NCBI GenBank assembly: GCA_017416155.1
Contig: JAFQDE010000007.1
Coordinates: 1 to 64,000, forward strand
DNA from: Tyzzerella sp.
GTDB lineage: Bacteria; Bacillota; Clostridia; Lachnospirales; Lachnospiraceae
Direction of reading: 5' to 3'
DNA length: 64,000 bases
Both the position numbers and the translations under genes were made by a program. The notes beneath the pieces are model-generated. The model made no database searches, was not told where the DNA came from, and worked only from the letters and a program-made list of their open reading frames with translations. Positions 18,577 through 26,776 of the stretch are shown here, one piece after another. Numbering within the stretch: position 1 is the stretch's first letter; the number at the start of each line of letters is the position of its first letter.

Positions 18577-19953
18577 ATGTATCATATTGATTTTAAAAAA
18601 CCTATTCATGTTCATTTCATCGGAATCGGCGGTATCAGCATGAGTGGGCTTGCAGAAATATTATTAAAAGAAAACTTTACAATATCCGGTTCAGACTTCA
18701 AGCCTTCGGAATTGACAGAGCATTTGATCTCGTTGGGGGCAACAGTTTTCTATCCCCAAAAAGCAGAAAATGTAATTGAAGGTATCGACGTTGTTGTATA
18801 TACAGCTGCCATTCACGAAGACAATCCGGAGCTTTTGGAAGTAAGACGACAGGGTCTACCGACGCTCACACGCGCTGAACTTTTAGGCCAACTTATGAAA
18901 AATTACCAAACACCTATTGCAATCTCCGGCACACACGGGAAGACCACAACAACTTCCATGATGTCGCATGTCCTTTTGGCAGCGGAGAAAGACCCGACTA
19001 TCTCTGTGGGTGGCATTCTAAAAGCAATCGGAGGAAATATCCGCGTTGGCAATTCTGATATCTTTGTTACTGAGGCTTGTGAATACACCAACAGCTTTTT
19101 GGATTTCTTTCCAAAAATCAGTGTCGTTTTAAATGTAGAAGAAGACCATATGGATTTCTTCAAAGATATCGATGACATCCGCTCATCATTCCATCGCTTT
19201 GCGGCTCTTCTTCCGCAAGACGGAGTATTAGTGATTAATAAAAACATTGAGAAAATGGAAGCGATTACAGACGGACTTTCTTGCAAAGTTATCACATACT
19301 CAGAAGTTCAGGATGCAGACTATTCTGCTTCTGACATCACGTTTGATGAGTGGGGAAATGCTTCGTTTGATTTGATAAAATTTGGCGAGCTTGCAGGGCG
19401 TATAAAACTTTCTGTTGCAGGAAATCATAATGTTTCCAATGCACTCTCTGTCATCGCTGTTGCAGATCAAATGAATATTGATTTGGAAACCATTCAAGAA
19501 GGTATCCTGTCTTTTGCCGGAACCGACCGTCGTTTCCAATACAAAGGTAAGGTAAATGGCTTTACGATTATTGATGATTATGCACATCACCCGACAGAGA
19601 TTCGTGCAACTCTGACTTCTGTCAGAAATTATCCTCACCGCGAGGTGTGGTGCATTTTCCAACCGCACACCTACACAAGAACCAAAGCATTCTTCCATGA
19701 GTTTGCCGAAGCACTCTCTCTTGCCGACCATATAATACTTGCAGACATCTATGCAGCTCGCGAGACAGATACACTTGGTATATCATCAGAGGCTTTGGCA
19801 GAAGAATTAAAACGCTTAGGCGCCGATGCATACTACTTGTCAAGTTTTGATGAGATTAAAAATTTTGCTCTAAAAAAATGTATCCACGGTGATGTGTTGA
19901 TAACTATGGGGGCCGGAGACGTTGTAAACATTGGGGATTCGCTACTTAACTAA
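18577..19953 (+). CDS. murC: UDP-N-acetylmuramate--L-alanine ligase
   Basis: A 458-residue Mur ligase that adds L-alanine to UDP-MurNAc in the cytoplasm, the first peptide step of peptidoglycan synthesis. The N-terminal nucleotide-binding signature is HFIGIGGISMSGLA, the ATP loop ISGTHGKTTTTSM near residue 110, and the C-terminal DDYAHHPTEI near residue 335. The start at 18577 follows an AGGAAG site; a 26-codon-longer frame was rejected. It stands alone, away from other mur genes, as is common in Clostridia. Confidence 0.96.
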   Translation: MYHIDFKKPIHVHFIGIGGISMSGLAEILLKENFTISGSDFKPSELTEHLISLGATVFYPQKAENVIEGIDVVVYTAAIHEDNPELLEVRRQGLPTLTRAELLGQLMKNYQTPIAISGTHGKTTTTSMMSHVLLAAEKDPTISVGGILKAIGGNIRVGNSDIFVTEACEYTNSFLDFFPKISVVLNVEEDHMDFFKDIDDIRSSFHRFAALLPQDGVLVINKNIEKMEAITDGLSCKVITYSEVQDADYSASDITFDEWGNASFDLIKFGELAGRIKLSVAGNHNVSNALSVIAVADQMNIDLETIQEGILSFAGTDRRFQYKGKVNGFTIIDDYAHHPTEIRATLTSVRNYPHREVWCIFQPHTYTRTKAFFHEFAEALSLADHIILADIYAARETDTLGISSEALAEELKRLGADAYYLSSFDEIKNFALKKCIHGDVLITMGAGDVVNIGDSLLN

Positions 19954-19956
19954 AAG

Positions 19957-20009
19957 TTATCCACACTTTCCACATTTTTGTTATCCACAAAAAAGTCGAG
20001 ATATCCACG
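19957..20009 (+). promoter_or_regulatory. DnaA-box group upstream of the primosome operon
   Basis: Two perfect TTATCCACA boxes at 19957-19965 and 19981-19989 in the same orientation, 24 bases apart. Weaker matches lie at 19966-19974 (CTTTCCACA) and 20001-20009 (ATATCCACG). They lie just upstream of the promoter of the DnaD-domain gene, so DnaA control of this operon is plausible. Confidence 0.75.
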
Positions 20010-20018
20010 AAAAAAGTC

Positions 20019-20047
20019 TTTGTCCTTGTCTCTACTAGTGCTATACT
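20019..20047 (+). promoter_or_regulatory. promoter of the DnaD-domain operon
   Basis: TTTGTC (or TTGTCC one base on) and TATACT spaced by 16-17 bases, 35 bases before the start codon and directly after the DnaA boxes. Confidence 0.6.
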
Positions 20048-20081
20048 ACCAATACTGAGTTAGATAAAAGGTGGTAGTAAC

Positions 20082-21101
20082 ATGACAAGAACACTGACGT
20101 TGAAGAACCGTTTTCAGGGTAACACTACAATTGTGGAAAACGATTTTATAGATCACTATATGGCAAAGGCAAATGGCGAGTATGTGAAGGTTTACTTACT
20201 CTTACTGCGCCATTTGAATGCAAATAGCGGGAATCTATCCATCTGCGGATTGGCAGACTGTTTAGAATGTACAGAAAAAGATATATTGCGTGCTTTTACG
20301 CACTGGTCAGATCAAGGTCTTTTGAAAATTGATTATGATGATGCAGGCAATATCTGCGGCCTTGCAATTGGGAAACCTGTTCCTAAGGTTGCTCCTAAAG
20401 ACGAAGTTTCCAAAGATGCTCCTCGTAAAGTCGTTCCATCTAAGCCAGTCCGAAAAGATTCCAAAGACCAGGAAGATCTTCGTCAGTTATATTTTGTTGC
20501 AGAACAGTATGTTGGCAAACCGTTGACAGTATCAGAGATTAAGAAGATTAACTACTTCTTTGACACGTTGGGCTTCTCTACAGATTTGATTGAATACCTG
20601 ATTGAATACTGTGTTGAAAATGGACACCGAACCTTCCGTTACATAGAATCCGTTGCACTATCGTGGGCAGATGCCGGAATTGCAAGCGTTGAAGATGCCA
20701 AACTTAACACGTTATCTTACAACAAGAACTACTATTCTATTCTAAATGCATTTGGAATTAAAGGAAGAAGTCCTGCACCGGTAGAATTAGAATATATGAA
20801 AAAGTGGTTGGAGCAATATGGTTTCACTCTGGAAGTCATTTTGGAAGCCTGCAATCGAACAATTGCCAACACTCATAAACCGGATTTTAAATATACCGAT
20901 TCTATTTTGAAAAATTGGAGTACAAATGGAGTAACCTCTTTTACAGATATTACTCAGTTGGATCTTACTTTCCAACAACAAAAAGCGAATGGCAAGAAAA
21001 CGCCTGCAAAAGTTCCTGCGAAAACAAGATTCAGCAACTTTGAAGGCCGCACTTATGACATGAAATCTTTAGAACAACAGCTTCTTAATATAAACCGATA
21101 A
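20082..21101 (+). CDS. DnaD domain protein
   Basis: A 339-residue protein with a winged-helix-like N-terminal domain (about residues 15-95), a linker rich in Lys, Pro and Val, then two DnaD-type (DnaB_2) repeats at about 130-205 and 215-285. The second repeat contains the family motif YMKKWLEQYGF...ILEACNRT and YTDSILKNW. DnaD-family proteins take part in primosome assembly and replication initiation in Firmicutes. Its place directly before the helicase-loader gene and behind DnaA boxes supports that role. Confidence 0.9.
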   Translation: MTRTLTLKNRFQGNTTIVENDFIDHYMAKANGEYVKVYLLLLRHLNANSGNLSICGLADCLECTEKDILRAFTHWSDQGLLKIDYDDAGNICGLAIGKPVPKVAPKDEVSKDAPRKVVPSKPVRKDSKDQEDLRQLYFVAEQYVGKPLTVSEIKKINYFFDTLGFSTDLIEYLIEYCVENGHRTFRYIESVALSWADAGIASVEDAKLNTLSYNKNYYSILNAFGIKGRSPAPVELEYMKKWLEQYGFTLEVILEACNRTIANTHKPDFKYTDSILKNWSTNGVTSFTDITQLDLTFQQQKANGKKTPAKVPAKTRFSNFEGRTYDMKSLEQQLLNINR

Positions 21102-21113
21102 AGGAGTTATGAC

Positions 21114-22109
21114 GTGATTTTAACCAATTCACAGTACGATGCAATTATGCGTACTTACGAACAGAAACAACTTCATAATCACAAAGAATTAGAAAAACGC
21201 TATACGAATGCGTATGAAAAGTTACCGGCACTGAAGGAGCTTCACGAAGCAATTTCCTCTCTTAGCGTCGGACAAGCCCGCAAATTATTAGAAGGTGATG
21301 AGACAGCACTTGCTGAGTTGAAAGTTCAGATAAAAGACTTGTCTGAAGAAGCCAATGCTTTATTAATTGCCGGTGGTTTCCCTGAAGACTATTTGGAACC
21401 TCACTATGACTGTGCAGATTGTAAGGACACCGGATACATTGCAAATGAAAAATGTCATTGTTTTCAGAAATTTATTATTGACATGCTTTATGAACAATCC
21501 AACTTGAAACACTTATTACAAAAAGAGAATTTTGATACATTTTCTTTTTCGTATTATTCACCGAATTACATTGATCCGGAGACCGGTCATTCTTCACTGG
21601 CCACCATCCGAGATGCCTATGAAGAGTCTCGTAAATTCGTAGATACCTTTGGAAAAGAATTTTACAATCTTTTCTTCTATGGAGATCCGGGTGTAGGCAA
21701 AACATTTCTTTCCAACTGCATTGCAAAAGAATTAATTGACCGTTCAAATTCAGTAATATACTTGTCATCTTTCCAACTCTTTGATACACTTGCTAAGGGA
21801 AGGTTTGATAAAGATGAACAGGCTGCCAAAATTAACAAACATCTTTTGAATTGTGACTTGTTAATTATCGATGATTTGGGAACAGAATTAGTTAATTCTC
21901 TCACGGTATCACAATTGTTCTTATGTTTAAATGAACGTCTTTTAAACAGAAAATCGACCATTATTTCAACGAACCTTTCGTTAGATGCTCTGGTTGATAT
22001 ATATTCCGAGAGAATCTTCTCTCGTATCACAAGCAACTATACAATGCTTAAGATAACCGGCGATGATATTCGCATTAAGAAGAAACTAATGAATATGGAG
22101 GAAATGTAA
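21114..22109 (+). CDS. DnaC/DnaI-like replicative helicase loader
   Basis: A 331-residue AAA+ ATPase of the DnaC/DnaI/IstB group. A helical N-terminal region is followed by a zinc-binding stretch CADCKDTGYIANEKCHC near residue 100. The ATPase core has Walker A GDPGVGKT near 190 and Walker B LLIIDDLGTE near 250. It should load the replicative helicase at origins or restart forks. A GTG start at 21114 is used, seven bases after AAGGAG. An IstB transposon helper was considered, but the zinc motif and the DnaD partner favour a chromosomal loader. Confidence 0.9.
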   Translation: MILTNSQYDAIMRTYEQKQLHNHKELEKRYTNAYEKLPALKELHEAISSLSVGQARKLLEGDETALAELKVQIKDLSEEANALLIAGGFPEDYLEPHYDCADCKDTGYIANEKCHCFQKFIIDMLYEQSNLKHLLQKENFDTFSFSYYSPNYIDPETGHSSLATIRDAYEESRKFVDTFGKEFYNLFFYGDPGVGKTFLSNCIAKELIDRSNSVIYLSSFQLFDTLAKGRFDKDEQAAKINKHLLNCDLLIIDDLGTELVNSLTVSQLFLCLNERLLNRKSTIISTNLSLDALVDIYSERIFSRITSNYTMLKITGDDIRIKKKLMNMEEM

Positions 22110-23296
22110 TGTTACACCGCTCAGAACGCACATTTGAAAACATTCCTGTAGGACCTCTTGGTTTTATCCCGGTAAATGGATGCCAAGAACTTGGGAAAAA
22201 AGTGGATGACTATCTTGTGAAATGGAGAAACGAAGCAGCAGAAAATGCTTCTCCTCAGGGGCTTATTTTGGAAGACTATGTAAAAGACTCTTATATTGTT
22301 GATGCCAAAGTACCACGTTTCGGCTCAGGCGAGGCAAAAGGAATTATCAATGAATCTGTGAGAGGAAAAGATATCTACATTATGGTAGATGTATGTAACT
22401 ACAGCATCACTTATTCCCTCTCAGGGCATGTAAATCGCATGTCCCCGGATGATCACTTCCAAAACTTAAAGAGAGTGATTGCAGCAATCGGCGGAAAAGC
22501 ACGTCGCATTAACGTTATTATGCCATTCTTGTATGAGAGTAGACAACACAAAAGAAGTTCCAGAGAATCCCTGGACTGTGCTCTTGCATTGCAGGAATTG
22601 GTTAACATGGGCGTAGATAATATTATAACCTTTGATGCACATGATCCTCGCGTGCAGAATGCTATTCCATTACATGGATTTGAAACAGTTCGTCCAACAT
22701 ACCAATTCATTAAAGCGTTGCTTCGCAAACATCCTGACCTGAAGATTGACAGTGACCACCTGATGGCTATCAGTCCGGATGAAGGTGCAACAGAACGTGC
22801 CGTATATATGGCAAACGTACTGGGTATAGATATGGGTATGTTCTATAAAAGACGTGACTACTCAAGAATTGTGGATGGACGTAATCCAATCGTTGCTCAT
22901 GAATTTTTAGGTTCTTCTGTAGAAGGGAAAGATGTAATTATTATAGACGATATGATTTCCTCCGGAGACAGTATGCTTGATGTAGCAAAACAATTGAAGG
23001 ATAGAAAAACAAACCGCATTTTCTGTGCTTCTACGTTTGGTCTATTTACAAATGGTCTTGAGAAGTTTGACAAGGCTTACGAAGAAGGAATTCTTCATGG
23101 TGTATTGACAACCAACTTGATTTACCAGACACCGGAACTCCTTGGAAGAGAATGGTATATCAACTGTGACCTCAGCAAATATATTGCACTTATTATTGAT
23201 ACTTTGAACCACGATGGTTCTATCAGCGAAATTCTTGACCCAAGTGCAAGAATTCAGAATATCGTCAAGAAATATAACAACGGCGAAAAAAATTAA
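22109..23296 (+). CDS. prs: ribose-phosphate pyrophosphokinase (PRPP synthetase)
   Basis: A 395-residue enzyme that makes PRPP from ribose-5-phosphate and ATP, the substrate of nucleotide, histidine and tryptophan pathways and of Hpt in this window. The PRPP loop VIIIDDMISSGDS is seen near residue 278 and the FDAHDPRVQ region near 170. It is longer than the usual 315 residues because of N-terminal and internal extensions, a form common in Clostridia. The start codon overlaps the loader stop by one base (TAATG), so the two are coupled. Confidence 0.93.
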   Translation: MLHRSERTFENIPVGPLGFIPVNGCQELGKKVDDYLVKWRNEAAENASPQGLILEDYVKDSYIVDAKVPRFGSGEAKGIINESVRGKDIYIMVDVCNYSITYSLSGHVNRMSPDDHFQNLKRVIAAIGGKARRINVIMPFLYESRQHKRSSRESLDCALALQELVNMGVDNIITFDAHDPRVQNAIPLHGFETVRPTYQFIKALLRKHPDLKIDSDHLMAISPDEGATERAVYMANVLGIDMGMFYKRRDYSRIVDGRNPIVAHEFLGSSVEGKDVIIIDDMISSGDSMLDVAKQLKDRKTNRIFCASTFGLFTNGLEKFDKAYEEGILHGVLTTNLIYQTPELLGREWYINCDLSKYIALIIDTLNHDGSISEILDPSARIQNIVKKYNNGEKN

Positions 23297-23306
23297 TGAA
23301 AAAGAC

Positions 23307-23349
23307 AAGACTTCCGATTCATCAAAATGATAATCGGAAGTCTTTTTTT
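23307..23349. terminator. bidirectional terminator between prs and rmuC
   Basis: Thirteen-base arms AAGACTTCCGATT and AATCGGAAGTCTT with T-rich runs on both strands, between two convergent genes. Confidence 0.88.
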
Positions 23350-23359
23350 ATGTCACCCA

Positions 23360-24583
23360 TTAAGCATCGATATCTTCTGGGAGTTCTATGATATCTCCTC
23401 CATCTTCATAAGAAACCAATTCTACTTTATCAAGCTTCTTCTGAATCATAGAACTTCTATCACGTAACTGGTCTGCTGCCTTTTGCGCATCAGATATTCT
23501 ATTCTGAGTTCTAGTAATCAAGTCATTGAATTTCTCAAACTGACCCTTAAAGTTTCCAAGAAGCTTCATAATCTCTTCTGATTTTTTGTTTACGGTCAGA
23601 TACTTGAATCCCACAGACAAACTATTAAGTAGTGCCGTAAGTGTAGTAGGTCCTGCAATCACTATCTTGCATTTTTCCTGACACTCTTCCACAAGACCGT
23701 CAATGCGAAGCACCTCTGAATATAACCCTTCTGTCGGTAGAAACATAATCGCAAAATCTGTCGTGTTCGGTGGCGCTATGTACTTATCTCTGATTGTCAT
23801 AGCTTCTTTTCTAATTCGTATCTTCAGCTCGCCAATCGCAGTTTTAAGAGCAACCGCGTCTGCATTCTCCGCTGCCTCCAACACATTCGCATAAGTATCA
23901 GCCGGGAACTTAGAGTCAATTGGAAGATAGATAAATCCTTTGTTATCCTTATCCGGAATCTTAACCGCAAATTCTACTCTCTCCGTGCTCCGTGGTTTTG
24001 TTGCCACGTTCGTATCATACTGACTGTTATCGAGAATATTGGCAAGAATATTCTCTAATGCCATCTCCCCATATACACCTCTCGCCTTCACATTAGAAAG
24101 CGTCTTGTTAAGGTTTACAACCCCACTCTCCAAGCTCTTTAATTCTCCTAAACTCTTATATAACGACTCTAGCCGCTCTCCCACCTGCTTGAAACTCTCA
24201 TCTAAACGCTCGTTCAGATTCTTATCCAACTTCGCATCTACATTTTTCTGAATCTCTGTAAGTTTGCGGTCTGTCGCCTCCTGAATCGTGCTAAGTCCTT
24301 CGGCAATGGATTTGTTTACGGTTGTGCTGTTTGCAAGAAGTCTCTTCTCCGTAGATTCCTGCATCTCCATCAGGCTCCTGCGAATCGTTTCTTGATTCTT
24401 AAACTGCCCTTCAGAAATTTCTTTGATGACATCTATTTTGAGCGTATCTTGGTCCTTCTTCATATCTTTTAAATTATTTAATAGAACCTCGCTTTTATCA
24501 TCTTTTTTTGCATTTGCTTTTGCAAGAATTACAACTTCTATTATAATTGCAATGATTAGTAACGCAATAATGATATATTCCAT
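23360..24583 (-). CDS. rmuC: DNA recombination protein RmuC
   Basis: A 407-residue protein with one N-terminal membrane helix (residues 3-22), a long coiled coil (about 35-150) and the conserved RmuC nuclease-like domain with KARGVYGEMALENILA, DSKFPADTYA and FMLPTEGLY-like segments (here IMFLPTEGLYSEVL). RmuC-family proteins limit certain DNA inversions or rearrangements; the biochemical activity is not well defined. An AGGAGG site precedes the start. Confidence 0.92.
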   Translation of the reverse strand: MEYIIIALLIIAIIIEVVILAKANAKKDDKSEVLLNNLKDMKKDQDTLKIDVIKEISEGQFKNQETIRRSLMEMQESTEKRLLANSTTVNKSIAEGLSTIQEATDRKLTEIQKNVDAKLDKNLNERLDESFKQVGERLESLYKSLGELKSLESGVVNLNKTLSNVKARGVYGEMALENILANILDNSQYDTNVATKPRSTERVEFAVKIPDKDNKGFIYLPIDSKFPADTYANVLEAAENADAVALKTAIGELKIRIRKEAMTIRDKYIAPPNTTDFAIMFLPTEGLYSEVLRIDGLVEECQEKCKIVIAGPTTLTALLNSLSVGFKYLTVNKKSEEIMKLLGNFKGQFEKFNDLITRTQNRISDAQKAADQLRDRSSMIQKKLDKVELVSYEDGGDIIELPEDIDA

Positions 24584-24619
24584 CTGCTGCCTCCTTCTTT
24601 GTATACCTATTTATTACAA

Positions 24620-24650
24620 GAGGCGTGAGAAATAGAATTCCCCACGCCTC
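24620..24650 (-). terminator. hairpin after asnS, possible terminator
   Basis: Eight-base arms GAGGCGTG and CACGCCTC lie eight bases past the asnS stop. The following minus-strand sequence TTGTAATA is a poor T-run, so termination may be weak. Confidence 0.45.
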
Positions 24651-24657
24651 ATTCATC

Positions 24658-26049
24658 CTATAATTCGCAGTTGTTAACTGTTCTTGGGAATGGGATTACA
24701 TCACGAATGTTAGACATACCTGTCAAGTACATTACGCAACGCTCAAATCCAAGTCCGAAACCTGCATGTCTCGTTGAACCGTATTTTCTGAGGTCAAGAT
24801 AGAATCCGTAATCATCCGGATTCAGTCCCATCTCATTCATACGAGCAAGCAATTTATCGTAGTCGTCCTCTCTCTGGCTACCACCGATAATCTCGCCGAT
24901 TCCCGGTACCAGACAGTCTACTGCTGCCACTGTCTTATTGTCATCGTTCATCTTCATGTAGAACGCTTTGATATCCTTTGGATAATTTGTAACAAATACA
25001 GGACGTTTGAATACCTGCTCTGTCAGATATCGCTCATGCTCTGTCTGAAGGTCACATCCCCAGGAAACCTTATAATCAAAGTTGTCATTATTCTTCTCTA
25101 AGATTTCAATTGCCTCTGTATATGTTACACGTGCAAAATCAGAATTTGCAACATTGTTAAGACGTTCCAACAATCCCTTGTCAACAAATGAGTTGAAGAA
25201 ATTCATCTCTTCCGGTGCGTTTTCCATTACATAGTTGATGATATATTTGAGCATAGACTCTGCAAGATTCATGTTATCTTCGAGGTCTGCAAATGCAATC
25301 TCAGGCTCAATCATCCAGAACTCTGCTGCATGGCGTGTTGTGTTAGAGTTCTCTGCACGGAATGTAGGACCGAATGTATAAATGCTTCTAAATGCCTGTG
25401 CATAAGTTTCACCATTGAGCTGACCGCTTACTGTAAGGCTTGTCTCTTTATTAAAGAAGTCTTGTGTATAGTCTACTGTTCCGTCCGGATTCTTTGGAAG
25501 GTTTTCCATGTCTAAAGTGGTAACACGGAACATTTCACCTGCGCCCTCACAGTCACTTCCTGTAATAAGTGGTGTGTTAACATAAACAAATCCTCTGTCC
25601 TGGAAGAATTTATGAATTGCGTATGCAGCCAATGAACGTACACGGAACACCGCCTGGAATGTATTGGTTCTAGGACGCAAGTGTGCGATAGTTCTTAAGT
25701 ATTCAATACTGTGGCGTTTCTTCTGAAGCGGATAGTCCGGAGTAGAAGCACCCTCTACCATCACTTCTGTCGCCTGAATCTCAAATGGCTGTTTTGCCTG
25801 TGGTGTCGCAACCAAGGTTCCTTTCACGATAATCGCTGCGCCTACATTTAATTTTGTAATCTCAGCAAAGTTATCCATCGTGTCGCTGTAAACAATCTGT
25901 AATGTTTCAAAGTAAGAACCATCATTTACCACGATGAATCCGAATGTCTTGGAATCACGGTTACTTCTTACCCAACCACCAATTGTAATCTCTTTGTCAA
26001 AATACTGTTCACGGTTTTTGTACAATTCTTTGATTGTAATTAAATCCAT
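24658..26049 (-). CDS. asnS: asparagine--tRNA ligase
   Basis: A 463-residue class IIb synthetase. The N-terminal OB-fold anticodon domain spans about residues 15-105 ([22 protein letters not shown]). The catalytic core has the [21 protein letters not shown] motif 2 near residue 230 and the C-terminal [15 protein letters not shown] motif 3 near 435. It charges tRNA-Asn. AGGAG precedes the start. The leader carries a small hairpin (TTCCC/GGGAA arms) but no T-box. Confidence 0.96.
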   Translation of the reverse strand: MDLITIKELYKNREQYFDKEITIGGWVRSNRDSKTFGFIVVNDGSYFETLQIVYSDTMDNFAEITKLNVGAAIIVKGTLVATPQAKQPFEIQATEVMVEGASTPDYPLQKKRHSIEYLRTIAHLRPRTNTFQAVFRVRSLAAYAIHKFFQDRGFVYVNTPLITGSDCEGAGEMFRVTTLDMENLPKNPDGTVDYTQDFFNKETSLTVSGQLNGETYAQAFRSIYTFGPTFRAENSNTTRHAAEFWMIEPEIAFADLEDNMNLAESMLKYIINYVMENAPEEMNFFNSFVDKGLLERLNNVANSDFARVTYTEAIEILEKNNDNFDYKVSWGCDLQTEHERYLTEQVFKRPVFVTNYPKDIKAFYMKMNDDNKTVAAVDCLVPGIGEIIGGSQREDDYDKLLARMNEMGLNPDDYGFYLDLRKYGSTRHAGFGLGFERCVMYLTGMSNIRDVIPFPRTVNNCEL

Positions 26050-26110
26050 CTCTCTTAGCTCCTTTATCTTACATTTCCCAATTTTAGGGAATTATTTTCA
26101 TTATCTATAT

Positions 26111-26139
26111 AGTATAACCCATTTTTTGCATAATCGCAA
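26111..26139 (-). promoter_or_regulatory. asnS promoter
   Basis: Minus-strand TTGCGA, a 17-base spacer and TATACT, about 60 bases before the asnS start. Confidence 0.75.
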
Positions 26140-26163
26140 TTATGAATCGAAGGAATTTTACAT

Positions 26164-26192
26164 TTGATTTTTTAACTTCTTTATGCTATACT
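26164..26192 (+). promoter_or_regulatory. queT promoter
   Basis: TTGATT, a 17-base spacer and TATACT, ending just before the riboswitch stem. Confidence 0.75.
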
Positions 26193-26197
26193 CCCTT

Positions 26198-26238
26198 ACG
26201 TCAGTTCGAAACCATCCTGACGTAAAACAAAACTAAGG
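26198..26238 (+). promoter_or_regulatory. preQ1-I riboswitch upstream of queT
   Basis: A stem of ACGTCAG and CTGACGT encloses a 12-base loop TTCGAAACCATC. An A-rich tail ending in ACTAAGG follows and overlaps the AAGGAG ribosome site. This arrangement, an H-type pseudoknot in which loop C residues pair with tail G residues, is that of the small preQ1-I class. Binding of preQ1 would hide the ribosome site and lower QueT synthesis. The gene controlled is a queuosine-precursor transporter, which fits. Confidence 0.85.
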
Positions 26239-26250
26239 AGACAACAAAAT

Positions 26251-26736
26251 ATGAAAAACAAAAAAGTGTTATTTTTAACTCATGCTGCTATGATTGCTGC
26301 TATTTATGTCGTATTAACTGTGGTATTTCAGGCAATCTCTTTTGGAGAGATACAGGTGCGCATCGCAGAGGCTCTAACAGTCCTTCCGGCATTTACACCG
26401 GCAGCTATTCCGGGACTATTCATCGGTTGCATCATCGGAAATATCTTTGGAGGCAGTATTCTTCCTGATATTATCTTCGGAAGTCTGGCAACACTAATCG
26501 GTGCCTGCTTCACATATTTGTTGCGCAAACAAAGCAAATATCTCGCACCACTGCCACCAATTATTTCAAACACTATCATTGTGCCACTTGTATTGCGATA
26601 TGCTTATGGATTCAATCTTCCAATTGCCTTTATGATGCTTACGGTAGGAATCGGAGAAGTGATTTCCTGTGGAATACTTGGAATGATTCTGTACTCTGGT
26701 CTGGAAAAGCACAAAAATAAAATATTCAAAATATAG
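26251..26736 (+). CDS. queT: QueT-type queuosine precursor transporter
   Basis: A 161-residue integral membrane protein with five to six hydrophobic segments. The family signature GEIQVRIAEALTVLP...AAIPGLFIGCIIGN is near residues 30-65. QueT is a substrate-binding S component of energy-coupling-factor (ECF) transporters for preQ1 or a related precursor; the ATPase components are not in this window. The preQ1-I riboswitch directly upstream strengthens the assignment. It is followed by a strong terminator, so it is monocistronic. Confidence 0.92.
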   Translation: MKNKKVLFLTHAAMIAAIYVVLTVVFQAISFGEIQVRIAEALTVLPAFTPAAIPGLFIGCIIGNIFGGSILPDIIFGSLATLIGACFTYLLRKQSKYLAPLPPIISNTIIVPLVLRYAYGFNLPIAFMMLTVGIGEVISCGILGMILYSGLEKHKNKIFKI

Positions 26737-26737
26737 T

Positions 26738-26769
26738 AAAAGGTAGTGCCACACAGCACTACCTTTTTT
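26738..26769. terminator. terminator between queT and the hydratase gene
   Basis: Arms AAAAGGTAGTGC and GCACTACCTTTT around a six-base loop with a T-run on the plus strand; it may also serve the convergent hydratase gene. Confidence 0.88.
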
Positions 26770-26776
26770 ATTACTT

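Noticed and set aside
21114..22109. Helicase-loader gene considered as an IstB transposition helper
   Set aside because: It has the CxxC...CxC zinc region of DnaC/DnaI-type loaders, is coupled to prs, follows a DnaD gene and has no transposase or terminal repeats nearby.
24620..24650. Hairpin considered as a strong asnS terminator
   Set aside because: The stem is good but the following sequence lacks a T-run, so it is listed only at low confidence.
26050..26110. asnS leader considered as a T-box
   Set aside because: No T-box core sequence or antiterminator was found; only a short hairpin is present.
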